Below, piece after piece: positions 12,054 to 27,000 of a stretch of DNA of 64,000 nt; positions within the stretch are counted from its first letter, which is position 1; every line of letters starts with the position of its first letter. Source of the stretch: Owenia fusiformis (taxonomy: Eukaryota > Annelida > Polychaeta > Sabellida > Oweniidae); the NCBI GenBank assembly GCA_903813345.2, contig CAIIXF020000012.1, positions 19,971,520 through 20,035,519 of the forward strand. The letters run 5' to 3'. The notes below the pieces were generated by a model, which had not been told where the DNA came from, ran no database searches, and saw only the letters and a program-made list of their open reading frames with translations. Both the position numbers and the translations under genes were made by a program.

Positions 12054-15000
12054 TTACTTTGCCACAAAGTCCTCTCCTTTTTTGATATTTGCTTGGAGCT
12101 CTTCCATGGCTGCCTTAAGGACTCCTACCTCATACTCTATTAATTTACCAATACCCAAGTTCTTTTCAATTCCATTTTTCTGAAAACAAATAATTCATAG
12201 ATGTAAAACAAGTATTGTGTAGGATCCTGCAAAACCGTTGAATCTGACTAAAACTGATTCATTGGTTGCTAGCTGTAAGCCTGTCATCACACATACATGT
12301 CATTCCACAATTATAAATATAATGTCACCATAAAAAGGAGAGTATATGCAATTTTGATCTTAAATAAATAACCGCAAATATTTTGAATCCATATCAAATA
12401 CATTTTTTCACAATCCGTAAGTTGAAAATCAGATTTTTTAACTTTCACCTTTTTCAACTAGACATACAGCAACTCCACGGAGTAGCAAATCCCAATGAAC
12501 CAAACATATTTTGCTTATTAGTGGCCATCTTGAAAATTCCTTCTTGAGCAGAGCTTGTTTGTCCCTAGGCATTAACATGTAAACCATATCCATCAATTAG
12601 CATTTGAGTTATCAAAGATTACTTCCTTTTTTTACAAAAAATGGCAGCCATTTTGAAATTCAGCCGCCATTTTGAAAATCTTTCTCAAACAGAGCAACGG
12701 TGTCCCTAGGCATCAGCATATAAAATTTCAAAAAAATCCATTCACTGCTATTTGAGTTATCAAAGATTTGAACCAGATCCTTCAACTAGTATTTGAGTTA
12801 TCAAAGATTACATTTTTTCGAAAAATTGCCGCCATTTTGATATTTAGCAGCCATTTTAAAAATGTCTTCTTTGTCCCTAGGTATCAGCATATAAAATTTG
12901 AACCAAATCTATTCTCTAGTATTTGAGTTATAAAAGATTACATTTTATTTTGGCTGCCATTTTGAAAATCTCTTCTTTAGTATAGCTCCTTTGTCCCTAG
13001 GCACCAGTTTATACAATTTGAACCAAATCTGTCTATTGGAGTAATCAAAGATTATATTTTTTACGAAAAACGGTGGCCATTTTGAATTAAGTGGCCATAT
13101 TGAAAATTCCTTCTCCTGCAGAGGTTCTATCGCAATAAGGCATAAGCCTATAAAATTTGAATCAAATCTGTCAACCGGTATTTGAGTTATTGCCACACAA
13201 ATGGACAGACGAATGGATGGCTTTTCTATATCCCCCTCGAACTTTGTTCAGTGGGATAATTATCATTAATTTACCTTCAAACAAGAAACATATTATGAAT
13301 TCAAAAAATCTAATTTGGAGTTAGAATTGCAGATAATAGGCCTTTAAGTCTATATGATAATGATGAAATCATGATTATTCAACTACTGTAGATTGGGTTA
13401 ATTTGGCGCTACTTAATTTGGCGATTTTGCCATTTTTGGCATATTGGCCGCTATTTAATTTGGCGGATATGCGAAAAAAAATTGTTTGCGAATTACCACG
13501 TAAATGGGCATATTTGGCTATGTTCATTTTTCTTTTTTTCTTTTGAGGACCACTGGCGATATTCACCACGTTTGTACATTTTTGTGAGATCATCCTTTAC
13601 ATTTTGCACCTCGATCGATGCTGCTACAATACCACACTTTTCCTTTCCAGTTCTTCCCTGAGTATTAATGAGTGACTGACGTTCTGAGCCAATTTATGAG
13701 AGACATTTTTCATATTTTTGGAAAAAACTAAACAGGAAGTGACCTAAATACACTGGACGAAATACCCTAGATAATTCCCAGGGATTCATTCTAAATTTTG
13801 GCGAAGATTTATATTGGCGAATTTTTCAATTTCGCCAAATTCGCCAAATTAAAGCGGGCGCCAAATTAACCCAATCTACAGTATATTATAATCTCATTCA
13901 AAGGATAATAATATCAATTATTTACCTGTTATTGAAATCAGGTTCAATTGTAGGCTATCAAACTTCAATTAATCTTAATTTATCCATTTTCTGTTTTTAT
14001 TCTTCACTGATTTTTTTCACATATTATTCTCAAATTTTCATTCTAAATAAGCTTGAATTACTGTATTTGTCTTTAATTTGGCGCTACTTAATTTGGCGAT
14101 TTTATATTTTTGGGCCAATTGGAGTCATTTTAATTTGGTGCTTTTCAAGTGTCCCTGACATCTTACATGTCTTACTGTCCAACAAAATTCAAAATACTCA
14201 TTGTCAATGTTGTCGATGAACAATTTCTACAATATTTCTTGTTGTTTACATGAATTTTTTCAATATTTATTTTTGTTTCTATCATTTAAAATGGCCCATC
14301 CATCTTGGTATCTTTCTTACAGGTAATGCACCTAACGAAAAACATGTCAAATTCCCGGGGATTTAAGCGACTATTCTATTCGGTTCAACTAAAATCTTTT
14401 TCATGTCACATTAATTCCATTTGGCATCAATTCATTTAACAGTTCTTCATGTTTTAGGTACCAGATTGTGCAAATTGACAGATTTTGCTTCCCTTTCTAT
14501 TGTATTTATGACATCACAGTCCAAGGAATATTCACAAGTATTATTGATTTTATAATGATATGTATATTACACTATCAAATACTTGGACATAAACCCAATT
14601 TTCTGTAATTATTGAGGTTTTAAAGAAATATGCATATAGAAAGTGAATTAATTGCCTCTTAAAACTGAAAAGAAGTTGGGAGTACTCGTAGTTCATTGGA
14701 ACTTTTCTTACTGCTTAGTATTAAAGTTCAATACTAATACAAAACAAGGCATTAACATGCAAAATGTCACCACCTGCCATATGTTACAGAACCTAATGCT
14801 GAACACAAAACGCCGCTACAAAAAAGTTGAAGACTATAATAATATGCTAACACTTGTGTTGGTGACACAAAAAAATGAATAAAACTAGAGAAACATTTAG
14901 AAACATCCTCAACGGTAAATATGTAGCAGCAAGCTAACAGCACCCAAATACAGGCTAATGGCACCCCATGGCAGGCTAATGGCACCAAAGGGCAGGCTAA

Positions 15001-18000
15001 TGATACCCAAGGACAGGCTAATGACACCTAAGGAAGGCTAATAACACACAAGGCAGGCTAATAACACCCAAGAGCAGGCTAATGAAACCCAAGGACAAGC
15101 TAATAACATCCATGGCAGGCTAATGACACCTAGGGCAGGCTAATAACACCCAGGAAAGGTGAATGACACACAGACACAGGGGCATATATGCTTTAACGGA
15201 AAATGTAAGTTCAAATTTCTAATGTGTGTCAAAATTACTTTATTTTTCACCTTAAACATACAGGCAACTTTTCCTTGCCACTATGAATTCTTGCTGCCAA
15301 ATTACAATGTACTTTCTCAACTGAGACTGCCCAAACACATTTATCATTTCAAAATGCCAAGACATTTACAGCCTTTTTGGCCTGATTATTTAACAAGGCA
15401 CGGGGTGAACAAATTAACAATATCGTACCTAAAACATAGCAGTGTGGGCTTGATGACCCAGAAAGCAAGATGGCTGCCAAAAAGTTAATCAGTTCTAGAA
15501 CTTCTAACCATGTAACATGAGTGGAAATTTAAAGTAAATCCGTTAATTGGTTTTCCAGGAATTGCGATGACAAGTTTTATCTAAAAACTTCCAAGATGGC
15601 TGCCAGAATCCAAGATGGCAGCCCAATGTTAATCAGCTCTATAATTTCTTACCATGAAACATGTGTAAAAATTTAAAGTAAATCCATCAAGTGATGACAA
15701 GAGTTATCTAAAAACTGCCAAGATGACCGCCAGAATGCAAGACGGCTCTCCAAAAAATTAATCAGCTCTAGAACTTCTTTCCATGTAACATGTGTGAAAA
15801 TTTGAAGTTAATTCGTCAAGTGGTTTTCCTGGAATCGCGGTGACAAGATTTATCTAAAAGCTTCCAAGATGGCTGCCAGAATGCAAGATGGCTGCCGAAA
15901 AGTTAATCAGCTCTAGATCATCTTACCATGTGGCATGTATGAAAATTTGAAGTAAATCTGTCAAGTGGTTTTCCTGGAATGGCGATGACAAAAAAATTCA
16001 AATTCAAAAATATCAAAAAAATTCCAAGATGGCTACCAGAATGCAAGATGGCTGCCGAAGAGTTAATCAGCTCTAGAACTTCTTACTATGTATCATGTGT
16101 GAAAATTTGAAGTAAATCTGTCAAGTAGGGCTGGCATGGAACGGAACGGAATCGGAACGGATTTCGGAACTTGGCTTCGGAATTCGGAACTTTCGGAATT
16201 TCGGACCTTATTTAAAATAGTTCCTACTTCTCCCCTTAAGTTCTCATTTTTGTCACCATTGGAACAGCAGTGTACAACTACATATATATAAGTTGTATTA
16301 TGTTTATTAAATACAAACACTAACACTATCTAACTGCCAGAACAAGTGGCATAAATGTTCAAAACTAATGGCAAAATGTTAATGTCCTTGCCTTCTTGGC
16401 ACCTTGGCACACAACTGTTACTGTCTTTCTTTCAATAATAATCTTTTCTTATATGTACAGAATATATATAAAACAATCATACTTTATTTATTTCTATCAT
16501 TTATTACATATAAAACAACTTTACCAAGTGAAAATGTTTAATAATTATACATATTTATTGATTTCGTTTCATAATACTAGTTCGCTATAGCGAGTAAGCG
16601 TGTCGGTATAACGATAAGTGAATGTTCTTTAACAAAATAAAAGTTCCGAAATTTATCGGAATATGAGAAGGTAGGTCCGAAATTCCAATTCCGAAGGCAA
16701 AATCGGATGGTTCGGACAATAATTCCGTTCCGTGCCAGCCCTACTGTCAAGTGGTTTTCCTGGAATCGTGATGACAAGAAAGTGAGATGCCGCCCGCCTG
16801 CCTGCCAAGCTGACGACAATATTGTACCTTTTTTTAGGTAGGATAAAAAGGTGCAAGAAAACTTAGACAATTTATTTTCCCAACATTTCAGGGTCTGTAA
16901 GTACCATTATGGAAAGTAGCAAGTAAACATTCCGAGCACTGATGGGACATCCTCCGATCACAGGGCTTCAAAATCCAGAATATATTCTTTCTTTTTACCC
17001 CCTGTGATAAGCAATTACCATTTCCTCAATTAAGAACTCGCAATCTGATTGGCTGTCGCAACACTGATATAACTCAAAATTTATTGACATTGCGTTTAAT
17101 TAGATCAAGTGATTCAGTTAAATCGGGTGCTTCATAATTGTTGGTTATAGCAGAGGGAAGAAGGAGGTACGGATTCTGGACACCTTCTCAGGAGGATGTG
17201 ATGGGAACCTTGGCAGAGTTGTTCAAAGCGTAAGCATTAGTGCCAGCATAACATACATTTTTATATCTACTAAAGTTATAGGTAGCAAAGCAGGCCTCAA
17301 GGTTATACCCACTAATGGTTAACTCTTTGGAACCTGAGCAGATGAAGGTGATTTCCACAAAGATCATTAATGTGTATTATGAATGTATAGCATTCAAAAG
17401 CTGTGAGTCCTTAAAAGATCTCACCCCATATGTTATACCACTCTGAACAAGCAAAAAGATTTTGATCACACCCTTATTTTATACCAACTGGCAATTTAAA
17501 TTTGTATAAGATTTTGACCTCACCCCTAGCCCAATGTTAAATGTGGCATTGAACAAATATTATGATATTATGACTTCAACCCTCTGTTATATGTGGCTTT
17601 GAACTAATATTATGGAATTATGACCTCATCCCTATGATATATGCGACCATGGGCTTTCAACTCTAATTGAAAGCCCATGATGCGACTTTGAAATAATATT
17701 ACGTGTAATGATTTTGACTTCATCCCTCTGTTAATGCTATAAAATGCGTTATATGATAAGATCTTGATTTCGTATCTATCATTATGAGATTTTGACTTCA
17801 TATCTTGAATAATTAGTACATTTAGAGTTGATTTCAAATCATATGACACTGTCTCCCTCCTAATGTTATAAGGTTTCATAAGAAAGGTTTAGAAATCTTC
17901 ATCCATTCCTATTGTTATGAGAATCTGTCTGCCTACAGCTACCAAAATGCTATACAGATAGGACTACATTAACGATCTATGTTCACCCTGAAGGTTATCA

Positions 18001-21000
18001 CTTACCCCTAAAATAATGGGGGTTGCAAAATACTTAGCCTCAGTTTCATCTGATTTTACAAAGGCACATTCTACTATATCATCCCGCCCATGTAATGCTT
18101 CTAATACTGATTTTGTAAATCGTGCGCCTGCATACGCCATTGATAATGTTGCGGAGCCCTAAATTTAATATGAAACAACAACACTGAATCACTATGGCAA
18201 AATGGTCCTGTACCTTCAGTTGCTGTGACAACAATTCACATTACACACTATGCTCTGAACATGAATCATTTAAGGTTCAGAGCATTGCAATAAAATCTCA
18301 TCAACTCTCTCTACTCTCCACTAAATGCCCCCATTTGAAATTAATGTATTAGGGTCGTTCGAAAAGTTTTGCACGAAAGCTTCTCAAGAGAAAAGATTTT
18401 ATCATATTTAAATGAAATTTGATACTTGTAACTATGGCAATGAGAATTTTGCGTCACCTTGAGAACAATTTTGGGGAGAACACTTAATGAGATTTTTTGC
18501 TTTGTGGTTATGTGATGTGTTAAAGCAACCTTGGCAACAGGTACAACATATAACAGTATTGGGTACTTACACCTAGTTGAATGGGGGTAGCAAAATATTT
18601 TGCATCAGTTTCATTTGATCGAACGTAAGCACATTCAATGACTCCTTCCTTTCCTGCGAGAGCTTCCAACATTGATTTTGTGAAACGGGCCCCAGCATAT
18701 GCCATTGATAATGTAGCAGAACCCTAGTAAAAGAAAGAAACATATTTTCCATTTCACATTGGCTCATTGTGTTCCTCATTGTGCCCAGCTTGTGCTGCTG
18801 TTACTATGGCAATGGCACTATTGGTAGCTAAGGCAACATGAACAAAGCTTAGAATTAGTGTGGGAAGGGAGGTGCAGTGCAGGGTTTTAAAGCTTAAAAT
18901 AGCTAAAAAGATAAACAAAAGTTAGAATGATTGGCAAACTGAAGTATGAAATAGCAAATGAACAAGTCATTACAAACTGTATGCACTGTAACTATGGTAA
19001 TGTTTTTATTTCTTATTATTTCAACAAATGGACTATAATATGTCAAAAATCTTACAATGTGATCACTGATCCTGAAGTGATTCATGCATTCCTGTAATAA
19101 TGTCAAACAGGAAATAACCTAAGATCATTATTATTGTCCAAGGGGATTTCAGAAGTTAAATAGTTCAGAAGTTTATAATGTATAGATAGTTTGAGATGAT
19201 GCAAAATGTGTGAAAATGCTACCAGAAAAGTGCAGTTTGTGAGGTTAACCTCAACATTAACCAAAGAACAGTTTATACTTTTGTAAATACATATACTGTC
19301 TACTCTACTCCTGGTAATTTTTACATGCTACCTTATTTTCTAAATGTAAGTTTTTAAAAAGTTGACAAATATAACAGATATCTTCTTGTATAATCTATTT
19401 ATGCAATAAAAATGAGGAAAACAAATATTTAACTTAGAGGCATGACATTTTAGAATCACAAATACTGGAAATATCATAGCATCAAATAATACCAGGAGTA
19501 ATGTATAACAATTTCTTAAATCGATCATATTATACAACACAAAAAGTGAAATGGGAAAGATGTACAGTTAAAGTAAATGAAAATATTATATACAAGTGAT
19601 GAAACTAAAAACTGTGAGATTAAAAACACAATTACAAACATGGCTAAAAGATTTGAGCACATTTGTGAGTGAATCGCATATTTGTTTTATATGACACTTG
19701 AGGCGAAACACTCATTTTTTGTCTTGATTTTAGTCACCATACTTGTGGGCATGGGTCATTCACTTAAAATACCCTCAGGCTAGTGCTTAAATCCTATATT
19801 ACACACAGAGTACACAGTGCAATATATTGTACTACATATATAGCAATATATTGTACAACATAGCAATGTATTGTATTACATAGCAATGTATTATACTATT
19901 TCAATCTGAACTTCAAGCAGAGTCAGATCTCTGTGCAATTTATTCAATGTTTTGTGCCTTCTCTCACAGGATTATGAGCTCGTTTTAAAAATGCTACCTT
20001 GTTACATTAAGGTTTGTCATATAAAAGTAAAATATCTTGAAAATTGCCATGATTTCAACGCTTTAACTGAATGACTTCATTTCTCAATGAGAGTGGGAAA
20101 TGAATAAGAATCTGCAGAGAGGTTGGCAGAGACACATCAAACAAAATGCTATGGAGATATGACAGAGGCCATGACGGATACAGCCAATGCAGGCAAAATG
20201 ATACAAGTAATAGTCACTAGAATTAATTCATGTACATGTACTTAATAAGTGTAAAATGAAACATGCATATTAAACATGAACAAATGAGATTTGAATGAAA
20301 GAAAACATATACAGGATGGGTCATAAAGGTTAAAACATGTTCAGAGATTTGATGACTTATTGCAAAAATGCAATAATTCATCAAATTATATCGCAAAAAT
20401 TGAAATTATGTTCACATCGCTGGCAAAAGTCTCAGTTACGTTTCTCTTAGATGCTAAGAGAATACATTTATTGTAGATGTACACATCTGCTGGATATTCT
20501 TCATATCTACATCGTTAAAAGTGCACGAAAGGCATTTTAGAAATGACAGGTGTAATTCCAAAATAAAATTCCTAAGACGGTTTGTTGGTGTAATCAGGAT
20601 GGCGATTTTGTAAAGCGCTTTTAGCGTTTTTTCAGGTGTCATTCCAGCAATTATTTTCAAACTATGCGCTGGTGTGAGAAAACCATTCTCCTTTCCATCA
20701 TTAAGCAATGCCTAAATATAGTACCTATAAGTCTCAAAATGATTGGCCCATCATGATATCACATATGACCCAAACTGTATATATATATTTTGAAAATGGT
20801 TCTTAATACTAATGGTAGGCATTATATTTAACGAATATATGTTCAATACAATTTACATGCGATCATGCATACAGTGTAACTAATTTTATTAATATTTTGG
20901 GGATTTTATTGAGCATCTGTATAAATCTTTATCAATTTTCAACCCTATTTAACAATTACAGTTATATTATCCAAATTTATTCTAATTTAATTAGTAATGT

Positions 21001-24000
21001 CAATCTTTTTAGAGTGATAACTGGACATTATGTCCATCTTCTAGTTTTCAAATATCAATCATTGGGGATTGTGTCCTCCTGTAATCAGTTGTGGAAATTC
21101 GTCTAGGGTTATATAAAAAAAATAGTGAAAAATATGGATTTTCAAATGAAAATTGAGTGAGCCTCAAATTAACCCTTTCAAATTTCCCTATGCCTGGGAG
21201 GAAAGCTTACCTTCATTTGTACCATTTTCCACAACTATTAACATTGGGAGACTTTCCCTCATTGTTTTTTATTGTATTTTTCTGTATAATGTTACTTACA
21301 GCCCCGGCCTTTGCCTCTACTACTTCAGTTCCAGCATTCTGTATACGTACTGTCATCTTCTTGCGGTCCTCCTGAAAATATGAACGTAGCACTAATGTAA
21401 TAATGAATAGTAGTGAATCTAAATCCAAGCCAACCTGAACTGACCTAACCAGAAATTTATCTTAAGGTACAATTTGTAAATTGTGTCAATTGAAATCTTC
21501 CCTCTTGGTGATTGGTCAATTAAGATAATATAAAATATTGGTATACAGAAATTCAAAAGAACATTTGCAACAACAGTAAAACCTGTATATCCCAAAGACA
21601 TCTCTAATTAGAAAACCTCTCAATGTAAATTCTTTTCATGTCCAAATTTTATGCTCCCATTGACCAGCATGATAAACATTTCAATAAAATAAAACATTTC
21701 AGCCAGTCTCAATGGTGTTTGGATTACTGTATATATACAGGTTTTATTGTATATATCCTACAAAGAATTCAGACATACAGTCAAAAATTACTACTGTAAC
21801 TAGGGGTGAGACGACAACCCGATGAGTCGAGGACTCGCGGGTTTGGGGCTTCGAGTCGAGTCGAATCGAGTCGAAGTTGATGAATCGAATCATTTTCGAG
21901 TTGAGAAAAAAATTCGAAAAAATAAAAAAATTCAGAAAAATACTGTCAATATGCATGTTTTTACTCGATATTGCGTTGAATATATAAGTTTCAATGACTT
22001 GGATATGCTTGTATTAAATTATTATATTGTATGTACACATAAATGAAAGAATATATGTAATAAAATCAGAATAAACTTACGACGAATTGTGTTTGTTTAT
22101 ATTTCCGGCTTTCCACCATTGACACATTAAAAATACGAACGGTCAAAAGCGATGTTGTTCGCACTTCGCGCGACTCGAAACGGATTCGAAACTCGAATCG
22201 TCATTTTCTGACTCGAATCGGATTCGACTCGAGTAGGATTTTTTCGACTCGTCTCACCCCTAACTGTAACCTATAACAGTACAGGGTCAGGCAAAATAAT
22301 TTTATAAAGCCTATATCAAAGGGCACTTTTTCAAAGCTTGACTTCAATCCACTTACAAAGCAAACCCAACATTGATGATAAAAGCAACATGTATGCAAAT
22401 ACAGGTAGAATAATCAAAAATCAAAATAGTATCAGTAAAATATAATTGCAATGGCATTTTACACCTCAAACAAATGTAATCAATTATATTTTTGATAGAA
22501 CATCATTTTTAACCTGACCCCCTAATCATAGTGTAACATTACGATTCTTATGAACATGCCAAAATATATTTTTATTTTGTAATATAATATTAATGGTGGC
22601 AAGAGCATAACACAAGAATTGCTAACAATCAACTAACTTAACTACATGTACTCCTCCCAGCTTTCCATTTCCACAGAGCCCAGAAAGATTTTGCCTTGCC
22701 CAACAATTTGCAAGATCTTGAATTTTATCATTTTCGGTGGAATTTTCCATGAAGTTGACAGATTTGTTGACAAGAATGATAATCAATCAGCAATGATTTC
22801 AACTTGCAGAAAACTGGGACAAGTGTGAGTTGTACATGTTTACACTGGTAACTGATAAATGTAAGATACTTACAGCCTATAAAGTTAAAACAAACACACA
22901 TTAAAAAATATACTAAAATAGTCGATGGGATAATGAAAGATACAGTGAACATATTATCAAACATGAATAGTGTTTATCTCATAAACATCAACATTGTTAT
23001 ATTGTTACCAAAGGGAATATAAGGTCTTCAACACATTATATTGATTGAATCAAACCCCAAAATGCATAAAGATCATTGAGAACTGACCATATCTGGTCGA
23101 GGATGACCATACATGCCTTTGAAAAGGTGTGAAAAACGTTTTGTTGATTTGATTGACTTTGATTGTGTAAAAGATTTATTTGACAAGTTAGCCTGTAAAG
23201 ATTTTAAAAAATAATATTTCTTTAAATTTTGATTTCTTCACCATTGTTAATAAAAATACATGAAAACAAAAGGGCACAGATATATACAAAAAGCTACTTT
23301 AAAATCAGTAATGTCAGTATGTAAGCTTTAAATTCAACAGCCCAGGTGAAATCAATATGCAATTTGTCAAACATCACTCAGATTGGATGACCGCTAAATC
23401 AGAATGGATGAGAACATTTTGTGATATAACATTTACTTACTGCAGGGAAGGACACTGGTGGGGTACACTGTGAAAGTAGAGGGATAATCGTCACACCAGA
23501 ATGACCTCCAATCACAGGAACATTTACACCTGCCGGGTCAATTCCCTGTAAAACAACACAATGATCATGTTCTTGGAGATTCAGTACAGTCAACATTAGG
23601 TAATAAGGATGCTTTTGGGACCTCAAGATGTACTCTTCTTGGAGGTGCTAAACGTTGACAGAACATTTATATGTGAATGGATAACAGGACTTTGTTGACA
23701 TCTAATAACTTTTAATTCAGAAGTCATTGTTCTGCATACAACATATAAGATGAATAATAGACAGGGCTTCTATGGACATAAATTCTAATTGAAAAAAAAG
23801 TAAAAAATGATTTTGTGATGAATCTGATGCCCTTTTGGCATCAAAATAGGTGCCAAAATGTCATTACTGCATTAGGAGTTGTAGCAAGAGAGCAACCTGT
23901 ATTTAATACATGACAAAGTATATGTTTTTCAAGTTTTTATTACAATGTGGATCTTACCCTGGCTTCTCCTACAAAAGTATTTGCTCTTACAACATCCAAT

Positions 24001-27000
24001 GTAGTGACACCAAATATTCTGTTAGGGTCATACACACCATGACTCTTGAAAACTTCACTAGCAATGGGAACTGTGGAATTGACCTAAAAGAAGAAATAAC
24101 AAAAGAAAATAATGCTGAGCAATCTCAAGGAATCCTGAGGGACTGTAATGTATCGTTTTGAGGTTAATTTACTAATTTGATCATCACCTTAATTACTGGT
24201 ATATGTGTGAGTGTGATGCATAATGCATACAATAAAACCTGTCTAATCCGAACCCCATTGGGACTGGCTTAAAACGTTCATATTAGGAGGTGTTCACATT
24301 TCGAGTTTATGCATTCGCGAGATTCCAGATTCTGAAGAAATGTGAACACATTCTTGGTACATATTTATAGTTCATTTGACCACATAGCTTTATGGCATTT
24401 CAGAAAGGGGACATGCCATTAAGAGGCCATTCTCTGACTTAGTCATTTTTTCAAAAGTGTGAAAATAAAAAAAATTCATGAAAAGTTCTTAAAATATTCT
24501 GAATAACAAGTTGAATATATATATTTAATGATGGCACAAGCAAAAGGTCTGAAAATTAACATGAAATGAAGGGTTTTGACAGATGCAAAAGATGGTAGAT
24601 TTGTGATGAAGAAATAGAGGTTTTTGCAGTAACAACACAATTACCTCGAAGTTATCTGTTATGAAAGGCTGAGGACTAAACTTGACATAATTTTCAATCT
24701 CAGATTATCAGTAGTATCTAACTTTAGCCGGACAGCCACTCAAAATGTATATGGAGCCCATAAGATTCATTTTTCTCAATTGAAGTCACTATTTCTGTTT
24801 TTAGCTTCAGAGGATAGGAGGTACATGAACATGCTAAGTTTACCTAGATCACAAGCCTTACCACAAATATAAAGTATATAGGAATAGAGTTGATATGTGT
24901 GAAAACCTTAAACTTCCCATTTTATTGGGGATGGAACTTGTGGACCATGTGTATTTCTAACTTCTTCACATGTGCATGGATCTAAAATTATGGCAGCCAT
25001 CTTGGATTTGTCATATTATGTGGACATGGTTTTGGTTGTGCTGAATTTGTTTCAAAATAACATTTCTTGTTTACCTTCGATAAGTGAGATAGGCATTTGA
25101 AATTAAATACAGATAGTATACTTGACATTTAATGCAGTAAACAGTAATACAATTCATTCTTACATAATAAGTGAGTCCAGACAAAAAGTTGTTATTGTGT
25201 TAGTTTAACTGGGCATAAATTACACTCATTGGCCTTGGTTTTCTTAATTGGCTTGGATAAAATGTTGTTCTGTTTATTCAGAAAAGGAGTATACAGTAAA
25301 ACCTGTCTAATCCGAACACCCATGGGACCAGCCAAAAGCGTTCAAATTGGCAGGTGTTCACATTTCGAGGATATTGTTGGTCGGGGGGGGGGGGGGGGGG
25401 GGATTTTCATTGTCCAGTCCACTATATTGAACACTTAATACTTAGTCAGAAAACAATACATGTTGTTGATGAGTTTATTCTACAATAGGCCTATAGCCTA
25501 CATGTATATGCTATGTTTTATTTACATTTTGAACAATTTCATTATTTTTGGAAAAATAACTCTTCAATTTTGGCAAAAACTTTGTAATACACTGAATAAG
25601 TATATGATAGTCTTGTACAAAATCTTATGCTTATTAAATTTTACTTTCGCTTGAAAAAGTCATTCATTGTTGTTTGTTTCTTGGCACTTTTAGCATTAGC
25701 AATATTTGAGTAGATATCCTAAAGAATTTTTCATGAGTGCTCATTCGAGGTGATGCATAATCTTTCAAAATATCAAGGGCATTCAGGATGTCAGATGTAT
25801 GCCTTTTTAGGAGGCATTTTAGTGATAGGATATTACGAAGTTGAATTTTTCTCTTTCTCGTGATATAATCTTGTCTGCAAATGTGTCTGTGTTGTCTTTG
25901 TGATTATAAAACATTTACTGATTGAACCCTAGCTATCATAACAGACCCATGGGATATAAAACAGTTAAGACTTGTTCATAATCCAAATCAAAAACATCCA
26001 GTTAATTTAAAATAAGGATAAACCAATTATCTCCAAGATTCTCACCTTTCTCTTAATCCAATTCAAAAACATCCAGGTAATTTCTAATAATGATACAACA
26101 ATTATAATCTTGTCTGCAAATGTGTCTGTGTTGTCTATGTGATTATAAAACATTTACTGATTGAATCCAAGCTATCATAACAGACCCATGGGATATAAAA
26201 CAGTTAAGACTTGTTCATAATCCAAATCAAAAACATCCAGTTAATTTAAAATAAGGATAAACCAATTATCTTCTTGATTCACACCTTTCTCTTAATCCAA
26301 ACATAAAACATTCAGTTCTTTTCTAATAGGATAAACCAATTAACAAATGTATTCGCACCTTTCCTGTTGTTTTCCACAATTAGGGATGTCATTGAGACTT
26401 CAATAAATTAATTAGGACAATATTGGTTCTTTGATTACATTGCATATGTGAAGACTATAAGAACTATAACATTGACTCAATATGTGGCTATTATTGAAAT
26501 ATCCAGACATTTGATTTCTGATCAAATGTTCAGATTAGACAGGTCAGTTTTTCAAATCTGGTTGTTCACTGTTCAGATTAGGAGGTGTTCAGATTTCAAG
26601 GTTCTTTTAACATGGGAGTCAATGGGAGGAAAAAATGGGACCGAAAAAAAGTGTTCAAATTGGAAGGTGTTCGGATTAGCCAGGTGTTCAGATATACAGG
26701 TTTTACTGTAGTTCAATATACAAGTTCACATTCGTTCCATCCTCTTGTAGAAATGAAGCTCATATTATTTCATCTCAAATATAGAACACAAAAATATAAT
26801 AAAAAACAAGTTTCTATTAATTGCAAAAGTTAGCTTCTATGTCATGACTGAGTTTGGGTTCCGCTTCTAGGGAAAAAATATCCATCTGGAAATATCGTAT
26901 TGACCATTGCTATACACTCCATATTTAATCCTCCCAGTAAATAACATTGATATACAGTGTACACGTATATATGACATCGAGGATCTGGGGTTTGGGTAAT

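Noticed and set aside
18350-18400. Mariner-like end (GGGTCGTTCGAAAAGTTT) between the two copies of MDH2 exon 8
   Set aside because: Only one end is seen and there is no paired terminus or transposase; too short to annotate.
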